A DNA stretch of 64,000 nt from Streptomyces sp. R21 (lineage in GTDB: Bacteria; Actinomycetota; Actinomycetes; Streptomycetales; Streptomycetaceae). The stretch spans positions 1,674,001-1,738,000 of the forward strand of contig NZ_CP163435.1 in NCBI RefSeq assembly GCF_041051975.1. Direction: 5' to 3'. The position numbers were made by a program, and so were the translations under genes. A model generated the notes under the pieces. The model was not told the origin of the DNA. It searched no databases and saw nothing but the letters and a program-made list of their open reading frames with translations. Of the stretch, positions 34,121-41,085 are shown in pieces (within the stretch, counting starts at the first letter, position 1; the number at the start of each line of letters is the position of its first letter).

Positions 34121-35338
34121 TCACCCGGCAGGAACGGCCTCCGGCTCGCCGGTGCCCTCCGCGACCTCGGCCCGGACATCACCCCGCGTGTCGGTCGCCA
34201 CCGCGTCGAGGGCGGGCCAACCGCCCTTCGGGACGAGCGACACACCGCGCCACCAGGGCTCGGCCGGAACACTCTCGGCCGTGGGCTCGAAGGGCTCACC
34301 GGGTCGGGGCAGCGCGATCCGTGCCCCGGCCGCGCGCGCGGCCGCGATCGTGCCCTCGCCGGGTTCGGCCCACGGGTGCGGGGCCAGGTTGAAGGTCGCC
34401 CAGTGGATCGGCAGCATCACACCGGTGGGCTGCCCGCCCTGGAGGTCCAGGTGGGCGCGCATGCCCTCCTCGGGCGTCATGTGGATGTCGGGCCAGTACT
34501 CGCTGTACGCGCCGATCTGGATCATCGTGGCGTCGAACGGGCCGTGCTCCGCGCCGATGTCCTTGAAGCCCTCGAAGTAGCCGGTGTCGCCGCTGTGGTA
34601 GATCCGGTGCTCGTCGCCCTCGACCACCCAGGAGGCCCACAGCGTGTGCTGGGTGTTGCGCAGGCCCCGGCCGCAGAAGTGACGGGCGGGCGTCGCGGTC
34701 AGGGAGAGCCCCCCGACCTTGGTCGTCTCGTTCCAGTCCAGCTCGCGCAGGCGGTCCGCCGATACTCCCCAGTGCTCCAGGTGGGCGCCGACGCCGAGCG
34801 GCACCGCGAACACCGTGTCGGTGTCGGCCAGGGCCTTGATGCTGGGCAGGTCGAGGTGGTCGTAGTGGTCGTGCGAGATCACGACGACGTCGACCGGGCC
34901 GAGCGCGGCCAGCGGCAGCGGCACCGGGTGCAGCCGCTTGGGACCGGCGAAGTCGAACGGAGAACAGCGCTCTCCCCAGACCGGGTCGAAGAGCACACGG
35001 TGCCCGTCGATCTCGGCGAGCACGCTGGAATGCCCCATCCAGGTGAGCCGCAGCCCGCTCGGCGCGGGCTTCGCGAGGTCCGCGAGCGTCGTCGGATGCA
35101 CCGGCACCGTGCCCGACGGCGTGCGGTGGACGCGCTCCTCCTTACGGAAGAAGACCTTGGCGAATTCGAGCATGGAACCGTCGGGCCGAATCCGGGCACC
35201 CTCCGGATTGACGAAGACACCGTCCGCGAAGTTCGGCGATCTGCGGATGCGCTCCAGGCGCGCACCGCTCGGATCCGCGCCGAAGGCGGCGGGCTGCAGC
35301 GCGCGGAGCCCGGAGCTCAACGTACGGAAACCGGTCAC
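34121..35338 (-). CDS. MBL-fold metallohydrolase (NAPE-PLD/UlaG-like)
   Basis: A 405-residue metallo-beta-lactamase-fold protein. The metal motif is VVISHDHYDHLDL near residue 170; other ligands are in TPARHFCGRG and YHSGDTGYFEGF; IQIGAYSEYWPDIHMTPEEG and MLPIHWATFNLAPHPW follow. This block order is that of N-acyl-phosphatidylethanolamine phospholipase D-like and UlaG-like hydrolases of phosphodiesters. The substrate in Streptomyces is unknown. The GTG start is chosen for the AGGAGGTGCC just upstream. No signal peptide is visible. Confidence 0.85.
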   Translation of the reverse strand: MTGFRTLSSGLRALQPAAFGADPSGARLERIRRSPNFADGVFVNPEGARIRPDGSMLEFAKVFFRKEERVHRTPSGTVPVHPTTLADLAKPAPSGLRLTWMGHSSVLAEIDGHRVLFDPVWGERCSPFDFAGPKRLHPVPLPLAALGPVDVVVISHDHYDHLDLPSIKALADTDTVFAVPLGVGAHLEHWGVSADRLRELDWNETTKVGGLSLTATPARHFCGRGLRNTQHTLWASWVVEGDEHRIYHSGDTGYFEGFKDIGAEHGPFDATMIQIGAYSEYWPDIHMTPEEGMRAHLDLQGGQPTGVMLPIHWATFNLAPHPWAEPGEGTIAAARAAGARIALPRPGEPFEPTAESVPAEPWWRGVSLVPKGGWPALDAVATDTRGDVRAEVAEGTGEPEAVPAG

Positions 35339-35585
35339 GGCACCTCCTGGTGGAGTCGGTCTGACACATGTACGGGTCGGACACATTTCATTATGGTCGC
35401 CCCCTCTGACAGCGCCGGGTCGAACGCGTCACAGGGGGATGTCCCCGGGAACGGGGGCACGGCCCATGGTCCAGGAGCGACACATCGCAGGCGGCCATGG
35501 CCCGTACCTCCCTAACCCCGCGGCGCACGGACTTCTTCCACATCGCGGATCGGTATGCGAAACGGCGCGTGCTCCCCCGCACCCC

Positions 35586-35605
35586 TACTGATGAGTGATT
35601 CAGTG
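35586..35605. promoter_or_regulatory. Operator-like repeat TACTGA-N8-TCAGTG
   Basis: An inverted repeat of 5 to 6 bp with an 8-bp spacer ending 2 bp before the -35. The second copy with the same arms and spacing overlaps the -10. A TetR-type regulator would fit; the gene at 38675 is a candidate. Confidence 0.5.
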
Positions 35606-35607
35606 CG

Positions 35608-35636
35608 TTGACAGCGCTCCGCCCACTTCCGATACT
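35608..35636 (+). promoter_or_regulatory. Promoter TTGACA-17-GATACT
   Basis: A perfect -35 hexamer, 17-bp spacer and a good -10. It is bracketed by the two TACTGA-N8-TCAGTR repeats and reads towards the decayed acyl-CoA dehydrogenase and the genes beyond. Confidence 0.65.
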
Positions 35637-35652
35637 GACTGGCTATTCAGTA
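35633..35652. promoter_or_regulatory. Operator-like repeat TACTGA-N8-TCAGTA
   Basis: A perfect 6-bp inverted repeat with an 8-bp spacer, overlapping the -10 and the expected transcription start. It lies 47 bp from the first copy, start to start. Confidence 0.55.
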
Positions 35653-35700
35653 AAAGCGTGCCGGACCTGCCCCGTCGATCCGTCCTCACCTGGAGGCACC

Positions 35701-36608
35701 GTGTCCGACCTCCCCACCGAGCTGGTCCCGATCGGCGCGGAGCAGCGCGACATCGTGGAGCTGACGCGCACCTTCGCGCGGGAGGAGATCCGGCCCCGGG
35801 CGCGCAGCGTCGACGAGGCTGACATCGAGACGATGACGGCCCTGGCGACCACCGAGCCCGGCGGGGGTTCCGACGCCGCCTCCATCGTCGCCACCGCGCA
35901 CCGCACCGGTGACGGCTACCGTCTCAACGGACAGAAGGCGTGGATCTCGAACGCGGGCGAGGCCGAGCAGTACGTCGTGGTCGCCAAGACCGACCCGACC
36001 CGCCGGTCCCGCGGCGTCTCCGCGTTCCTGCTGCGCAAGGACACCGAAGGTGTCTCCTTCGGTGAGCCGATGCGCAAGACGGGACAGCGAGCGATCGTCT
36101 GCAGGGAGTCTTTCTCCAGGACGCCCACGTCCCCGAGGGACAGAGGCTGGGAGCGGAAGGCGAGGGTTTCCACGGGCTGATGCGGACCTTCGACATCTCG
36201 CGCACGGTGCTGGGCGCGGCCGCGACCGGGGTGGCCCGTGCCGCCTACGAGTACGCGCGCGACCACGCCCGCGAGCGGCAGCAGTTCGGCAAGCCGGTCA
36301 TCGAGCACCAGGCGGTGGCGTTCCGTCTCGCCGACATGCGCACGCGCGTGGAGCAGGCCCGGCTGATGACCTGGCGCGCCGCGAAACGCCTCGACGCCGG
36401 TCTCGACGCGACCGCCGAGGCGGCGATGGCCAAGCTGACGGCCTCGGAGACGGCCGCGCACTGCACCTGGGCGGCCGTCCAGACGCTCGGCGGCTCGGGA
36501 TACTCCCGGGAGTTCCCCGTCGAGCAGTGGATGCGCGACGCGAAGCTGGAGGAGCCCGAGGAAGGCACCTCGGACATCATGCGGCTCCTGATCGCGCGGA
36601 GCATGTGA
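35701..36608 (+). pseudogene. Acyl-CoA dehydrogenase, internal deletion plus frameshift
   Basis: Recognisable acyl-CoA dehydrogenase pieces in two frames. The first, from a GTG with GGAGG upstream, reads RTFAREEIRPRARSVDEAD and then jumps to ALATTEPGGGSDAASI, skipping the roughly 100 residues that normally separate these blocks, and continues through GYRLNGQKAWISNAGEA. Near 36100-36110 the frame is lost: the expected VFLQDAHVPEGQRLGAEG appears in another frame and continues to the C-terminus (RQQFGKPVIEHQAVAFRLAD, AVQTLGGSGYSREFPVEQWM, EGTSDIMRLLIARSM). Both lesions remove a functional enzyme. A strong promoter is still present, so the decay is probably recent. Confidence 0.85.
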
Positions 36609-36727
36609 TGGCCGACGCGGTGCTCACGGGCGGCGAGGCGCTCGTCCGGGCCCTCGCCGCACACGAGGTGACACGGACCTTCGGCATCCCCCAGCCCCAC
36701 CCTGATCGTCGTACTCGAGGAGAGTCC
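36608..36727 (+). pseudogene. Remnant of a TPP-dependent enzyme N-terminus
   Basis: About 32 codons reading VLTGGEALVRALAAHEVTRT followed by FGIP, the opening of acetolactate-synthase-like TPP enzymes (usual form LTGGEALV..L..HGV..VFGIPG). The similarity then stops and the frame runs on, without interruption, into the amino-acid dehydrogenase. The ATG overlaps the stop of the decayed dehydrogenase in TGATG, so this was once the next operon member; all but its first codons have been deleted. Confidence 0.7.
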
Positions 36728-37909
36728 ATGACCGCCCCCCTGATGTCTCTCACGTGGACCGACCACGTCACCGGCCGCGAGGGGTTCCTGGTCGTCGACC
36801 GGCTCGTCCGGGGTGTGTCCAGCGGCGGGCTGCGGATGCGGGACGGCTGCAGGCTGGAGGAGGTCACGGGCCTGGCCCGCGGCATGACGATGAAGGAGGC
36901 CCTGCACTACAACCCCGAGGGCCGCTACATCCCGCTGGGCGGCGCCAAGGGCGGCATCGACTGCGACCCCCAGGACCCCGGGGCGTACGGCCTGCTGGTG
37001 CGCTATCTGCGCGCCATGCGCCCGTACATCGAGAACTTCTGGACCACCGGCGAGGACCTCGGCCTCACCCAGGACCTGGTCGACCGCGCCGCCGAGGAGG
37101 CGGGCCTCGTCTCGTCGATCCAGGCGGTGTACCCGCTGCTCGACGACGAGACGGCGGCCCGGCAGCGACTGGCGGACGCGTTCGCTCTCGACGTGGACGG
37201 GATCGGGCTCGACGAGCTGGTCGGCGGCTGCGGTGTCGCCGAGTCGGTGCTCGCGGCCCTGGACCGGGCCGGGGTGCCGTACGCCGGGACGCGGGTCGCC
37301 GTGCAGGGTCTGGGCACCATGGGCGGGGCGACGGCACGTTTCCTCGCGCAGGCCGGGCTGGCGGTGGTGGCCGTCGCCGACATCAAGGGCACGATCGCCA
37401 ATCCCGAGGGGCTCGACGTCGAGGCGCTGCTGGCCGCGCGGGACGCGTACGGGACGGTCGACCGCTCGGCGCTGCGCCCGGCCGACCGCGAACTGCCCGG
37501 CGACGCCTGGCTGTCCGCCGCCGACGCCGAGGTGCTGGTGCCCGCCGCCGTCTCGTACGCGATCGACACCGTGAACCAGCGGGAGATCACGGCCCGTTGG
37601 ATCGTCGAGGCGGCCAACATGCCGGTTCTGCCGGAGGCGGAGCAGCTGCTGGCCGCGCGCGGAGTCATCGTCCTGCCGGACGTCGTGGTCAACTCCGGGA
37701 CGAACGCCTGGTGGTGGTGGACGCTGTTCGGCGACATCGGTGCGGACGCGGACGAGGCGTTCGCGTACACCCGCCGCTCGATGCGCGCCCTGATCGACCA
37801 GATGCTGGCCCGCGCCGAAGCCGAGGGGATGACGCCGAGGGCGGCCGCGCACGCCATCGTCGCCGACCGGCTGCCCGTGATCGCGGAGCGGTTCGGCTGG
37901 TACAGCTGA
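36728..37909 (+). CDS. Glu/Leu/Phe/Val dehydrogenase
   Basis: A 393-residue amino-acid dehydrogenase of full length. It has GGLRMRDGCRLEEVTGLARG, the substrate-binding region with catalytic lysine GGAKGGIDCDPQDP near residue 78, TGEDLGLTQD, VQGLGTMGGATARFLAQAG (NAD loop near residue 195) and VVNSGTNAWWWWTLFGDIG. It deaminates an amino acid to the 2-oxoacid with NAD(P); which one cannot be told. GAGGAG lies 6 nt before the ATG at 36728; a longer in-frame reading from 36608 would add 40 residues derived from a TPP-enzyme fragment. Confidence 0.88.
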   Translation: MTAPLMSLTWTDHVTGREGFLVVDRLVRGVSSGGLRMRDGCRLEEVTGLARGMTMKEALHYNPEGRYIPLGGAKGGIDCDPQDPGAYGLLVRYLRAMRPYIENFWTTGEDLGLTQDLVDRAAEEAGLVSSIQAVYPLLDDETAARQRLADAFALDVDGIGLDELVGGCGVAESVLAALDRAGVPYAGTRVAVQGLGTMGGATARFLAQAGLAVVAVADIKGTIANPEGLDVEALLAARDAYGTVDRSALRPADRELPGDAWLSAADAEVLVPAAVSYAIDTVNQREITARWIVEAANMPVLPEAEQLLAARGVIVLPDVVVNSGTNAWWWWTLFGDIGADADEAFAYTRRSMRALIDQMLARAEAEGMTPRAAAHAIVADRLPVIAERFGWYS

Positions 37910-38020
37910 CGGAGTCGGACGTCGCTCTCCATGACCCGCTGAGCACCGTGATCACCTCGGGCAGCGGTACCGCGGACGAAGTCGCCCTCGACGAACACGG
38001 GGTCCTCACGGAACCGTAGG

Positions 38021-38049
38021 GCGCCATTCCCTTCGGGGAATTGAGGCGC
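38021..38049 (+). terminator. Hairpin terminator after the amino-acid dehydrogenase
   Basis: ATTCCC-TTCG-GGGAAT, a perfect 6-bp stem capped by a stable UUCG tetraloop, extended after a 3-nt bulge by GCGCC/GGCGC. The 110 bp before it, after the dehydrogenase stop, form an open frame ending HGVLTEP; it may be another gene remnant, but I cannot assign it. Confidence 0.6.
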
Positions 38050-38181
38050 GGGCCGGACGGAAGCAGAGTTGGCGGTGCGCACACAGCGCAGCCCACACAG
38101 CGATGGGCAGCGCACGGAGCACCGAGCACCGTGCGTGCACCACCACGACACCCGGCCGACCCCACCCTCACGAGGAGCCTC

Positions 38182-38601
38182 ATGCCCGCCGTCGACGCAC
38201 AGGACCTGATCGAGCGCTACATCGGTGTCTGGAACGAACCCGACCCGGAGATCCGCCGCAAGACCGTCCACGAACTCTGGGCGGAGGACGGCCTGCACGC
38301 CCTACGGCCTCCCCAGGAGATGCACGACACGGCGGTGGGCCTCGGCTTCACCTCCGCCGTGCTGGAGGCCCGGGGCCACGAAGAGCTGCACGCGCGCGTG
38401 ACGCGTGCCTACGACGAGTTCATCGCCCCGGGGACGTATGTCTTCAGGATTCAGGAGCCCGCCCAGCGGCTGCGTGATGTGGTCACGTTCCGCTGGGAGG
38501 CCTTCCACAACGAGGAGGGGCAAGCCACCGGCGGCGGCCGCGAGTTCCTCGTCCTCGACGAGGACGGCCGCATCACGGCCGACTACCAGTTCGTCGACTG
38601 A
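38182..38601 (+). CDS. SnoaL-like/NTF2-fold protein
   Basis: A 139-residue single-domain protein of the SnoaL-like family: DLIERYIGVWNEPDPEIRRK, VHELWAEDGLHA, a central helix and the strand pattern VVTFRWEAFHNEEGQATGG, REFLVLDEDGRITADYQF. Members include cyclases, isomerases and many proteins with no known activity. GAGGAG lies 6 nt before the ATG. It stands 74 bp upstream of the TetR gene on the same strand and may be regulated by it. Confidence 0.8.
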   Translation: MPAVDAQDLIERYIGVWNEPDPEIRRKTVHELWAEDGLHALRPPQEMHDTAVGLGFTSAVLEARGHEELHARVTRAYDEFIAPGTYVFRIQEPAQRLRDVVTFRWEAFHNEEGQATGGGREFLVLDEDGRITADYQFVD

Positions 38602-38674
38602 CGCACGAGCCACCGCTTCATGGTGCTCGGGTCACGGGCGGACTCCTACGGCGACCGCTGTGTAGGGTTGCCGC

Positions 38675-39319
38675 GTGGCGAGAGTGCGGTTGAGCGTGGC
38701 GGAGCGGCGCGAGGAGTTGCTGCGGGCCGCCATCGAGCAGATCGAGGTGCGGGGCGTGGCGGCGGTGCGGATCGCCGACGTGGCCTCGGCTCTGGGGGTC
38801 AGCAACGCGCTGGTGCTGTACCACTTCTCGACCAAGGAGAAACTGGTCGCCGCCGCGTTCACGTACGCCGCCGAGGACGACCTCGCCCATCTGCGCAAGC
38901 TGCTCGGCCGCCGTACGTCGGCGCTGCGGCGGCTGCGGGCGGCCGTGCGCTGGTACGCGCCGACCGGGCAGGCCAAGGGCTGGCGCCTGTGGATCGAGGG
39001 CTGGGCGGCGGCGCTGCGCGAGCCCGTGCTGCGCGAGGTCACCCGCGATCTCGACAGGCAGTGGAAGGCCGCGATCGCGGAGGTGATCGCGGAAGGGGTC
39101 GCCGCCGGTGAGTTCCCGTGCCCGGATCCCGCCGTGGCGGCACTGCGGCTCACGGCGCTGCTGGACGGACTGGCCGTACAGATGACGGCGTACCCGGGCG
39201 CGGTGTCGCGGGCGCGGACCCAGGAGTGGGTCGACGAGGCGCTCGCGCGCGAACTGGGAGTCACTCGCGAGGTGTTGACGGCGACGGCGGCTACGGCGGC
39301 GACCACCACGACGCGCTGA
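38675..39319 (+). CDS. TetR family transcriptional regulator
   Basis: A 214-residue TetR regulator. N-terminal HTH: ERREELLRAAIEQIEVRGVA, VRIADVASALGVSNALVLYHF, STKEKLVAAAF. The C-terminal domain has the conserved WIEGWAAALREPVLREV and ALLDGLAVQMTAYPG stretches of the BetI-like TetR_C group. The end is a low-complexity Ala/Thr run. The start is a GTG. It may act on the TACTGA-N8-TCAGTR sites upstream of the decayed dehydrogenase; this is inference from proximity. Confidence 0.9.
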   Translation: MARVRLSVAERREELLRAAIEQIEVRGVAAVRIADVASALGVSNALVLYHFSTKEKLVAAAFTYAAEDDLAHLRKLLGRRTSALRRLRAAVRWYAPTGQAKGWRLWIEGWAAALREPVLREVTRDLDRQWKAAIAEVIAEGVAAGEFPCPDPAVAALRLTALLDGLAVQMTAYPGAVSRARTQEWVDEALARELGVTREVLTATAATAATTTTR

Positions 39320-39366
39320 GGTGCCGCCGTACGCCCCTGGCCTCGCGGCCCCCGCATCACGCACCG

Positions 39367-39407
39367 CCGGGACCACCGCAGCCGCCTCAGCGACCCGGTG
39401 GTCCCGG
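39367..39407. terminator. Bidirectional hairpin between convergent genes
   Basis: CCGGGACCACCG and its exact complement CGGTGGTCCCGG, a 12-bp stem with a 17-nt loop, between the ends of the TetR and SGNH genes. Confidence 0.65.
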
Positions 39408-39437
39408 GGTTCAGGCGGTCCCGGCGGTCCCGAAGCC

Positions 39438-40256
39438 TCAGGCCACCGCCTCGATGCGCATCTTGATGTCGTCCGGCGACAAGGTGCCCTTCGCCGCGAC
39501 GTGGTCCCCGGAGGACTCGCCGCGCAACCGCCGCCCGATCCACGGGACGAGGTACTCGCGCGCCCAGTGGATGTCGTCGCGCCGGACCTCCAACGTGCCG
39601 CGCGGCGGCAGCGGGGGCCAGGGCTGGTCCGGGTCGGCGGGTACTTCGAGGCCGAGGACCTGGCCGGCGCGGAGCGCGACCCGGGTGTGGCCCTCGGGCG
39701 ACAGGTGCAGGCGGTCGCCGTCCCAGGCGCGCCGGTCCTGAACCGTCTTCAGCGACCACAGGTCGAGGACCGGGCAGCCGTACCGGTCGGCGATGGCGCG
39801 CACATGCCCGTTGTACGTGGCGATCTTGCCGCGCAGATGCTTCAGCACCGGGACGGTACGCGTGTCGAAGCCGGTGGTCACCAGGACGGTGCCGACGGCG
39901 GAGGTGAGGTCGGCGACCGCGCGCTCGAAGCGCTCCGCGACCTCGTCGGGGTCGGTGCCGGGACGGATGATGTCGTTGCCGCCCGCGCAGAAGGAGACCA
40001 GGTCCGGGGCGAGTTCCTTGGCCCGCCCCAGTTGGTCCTCGACGATCTGGTCGAGGAGCTTTCCGCGTACGGCAAGGTTGGTGTAGTTGAAGTCGCCTTC
40101 GGGCCGCCGGTCCGCGAGAAGCACCGCGAACCGGTCGGCCCACCCGACGAAGGCCCCGTCGGGGCCGGGATCGCCGACGCCTTCGGTGAAGCTGTCCCCC
40201 ACCGCCACGTACGACCCGATCACTGATCTGTTGTCATTCTTCGAATCGTCTGCCAC
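39438..40256 (-). CDS. SGNH/GDSL hydrolase, cytoplasmic
   Basis: A 272-residue SGNH hydrolase with all four blocks: YVAVGDSFTEGVGD (catalytic Ser), NLAVRGKLLDQ (Gly), FCAGGNDIIRPG (Asn) and DRLHLSPEGH (Asp/His). It has no signal peptide, so it should act inside the cell as an esterase or lipase on an unknown substrate. The last 60 residues, rich in Trp and Pro, are typical of the actinobacterial subgroup. The start is a GTG. Confidence 0.88.
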   Translation of the reverse strand: MADDSKNDNRSVIGSYVAVGDSFTEGVGDPGPDGAFVGWADRFAVLLADRRPEGDFNYTNLAVRGKLLDQIVEDQLGRAKELAPDLVSFCAGGNDIIRPGTDPDEVAERFERAVADLTSAVGTVLVTTGFDTRTVPVLKHLRGKIATYNGHVRAIADRYGCPVLDLWSLKTVQDRRAWDGDRLHLSPEGHTRVALRAGQVLGLEVPADPDQPWPPLPPRGTLEVRRDDIHWAREYLVPWIGRRLRGESSGDHVAAKGTLSPDDIKMRIEAVA

Positions 40257-40319
40257 ATCGGCCCATGATTCACCTTGGGATGTGAGCTACGCGACCGTAG
40301 GAAGGGGTTGACGTGCGGT

Positions 40320-40349
40320 GAGATAGGCCACTCGTCAAGTATTGGTCAA
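40320..40349 (-). promoter_or_regulatory. Putative promoter of the SGNH gene
   Basis: On the minus strand TTGACC, 18 bp, TATCTC, in an A+T-rich patch between the end of the rhamnogalacturonan operon and the SGNH gene. A second TTGACG overlaps the spacer. Confidence 0.45.
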
Positions 40350-40368
40350 CTTTGGAATAAGGGTCTGA

Positions 40369-41085
40369 TCAAGGGCGTTGAGGCAGCCGCCACACCCGGA
40401 AGTCCCTGATCCGGAAGTGGCTCCATGTGGTCCGGAACCCGAAGTGCCCGCTCGTGTACGGCTCCGGGTCGGTGTAGTCGAACACGAGCCGCCCGTTGTC
40501 CCACCACTGGACGGCCGAGCCGTCGGAGACGATCCGGACGCGGTTCGGCTCGCCCGCGGTCAGCAGCGGCTGCGTGTAGTCGTAGATCAGCGGGCGGACA
40601 CCCGCCTCACCCACGTACCGGCGCAGTCGGGTCGTGGTGTTGGTGTTGGCGCCGTAGCCGACGTAGTACGTCTTGAGGTAGTCGTACTCCGCGAGTGCGC
40701 CGCCGCGCGCGGTGGCGAAGAGGTCGTCCGGGGAGCGGACGTCGACGGCGTTCCAGAAGCTGTTGAGGTCGGAGACCCGGTCGTTCACGCCGCCCGCGGA
40801 GACCGGCGTGGCGGTGTACTCGATGACGTACGGGCCTTCCAGCCGCTGCTTGAACCAGACCGTCGCGCCGGCGGGCACGTCGACCTCGAGGGTTCCCCGT
40901 GCGGCGGCGACCGTGCCGCCCTTCTCCAGCTCCACGGCCCACTGACCGAGCCCGTGGCGGAAGTCGTCATGAGCGATCAGCCGTCCCCTGCGTTGCAGGG
41001 GTGCGGCGGTGGCCGTCACCGGGGCGAGCGCGGCCAGGGCCGCCCCGGCGGCCAGTGCTCCGAAGGCTCTACGCGTGGTCGTCAT
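40369..41085 (-). CDS. Secreted DUF6250-like protein of the rhamnogalacturonan operon
   Basis: A 238-residue exported protein. The N-terminus TTTRRAFGALAAGAALAALA with ATA-type cleavage near residue 30 is a twin-arginine signal. The mature part looks like a beta-sandwich: AHDDFRHGLGQWAVELEKGG, FKQRLEGPYVIEYTATP, DLNSFWNAVDVRSPDDLF, a long Tyr/Asn/Thr segment, VRIVSDGSAVQWWDNGRLVFDY and HFGFRTTWSHFRIRDFRVW. Proteins of this group accompany pectin-degrading enzymes; a laminin-G/concanavalin-like lyase or binding role is likely. AAGGAG precedes the start, which lies inside the end of the lyase gene (17-bp overlap). Confidence 0.7.
   Translation of the reverse strand: MTTTRRAFGALAAGAALAALAPVTATAAPLQRRGRLIAHDDFRHGLGQWAVELEKGGTVAAARGTLEVDVPAGATVWFKQRLEGPYVIEYTATPVSAGGVNDRVSDLNSFWNAVDVRSPDDLFATARGGALAEYDYLKTYYVGYGANTNTTTRLRRYVGEAGVRPLIYDYTQPLLTAGEPNRVRIVSDGSAVQWWDNGRLVFDYTDPEPYTSGHFGFRTTWSHFRIRDFRVWRLPQRP

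Larger units (their letters stand above)
35339..35700. other. Divergent regulatory region with paired operators
   Basis: No gene. It holds, on the plus strand, a consensus-like promoter and two TACTGA-N8-TCAGTR inverted repeats (separate entries), followed by a GGAGG ribosome site for the decayed acyl-CoA dehydrogenase. The left part should hold the promoter of the MBL-fold gene; GTGTC-containing repeats near 35360-35380 are the only structure I see there. Confidence 0.4.
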
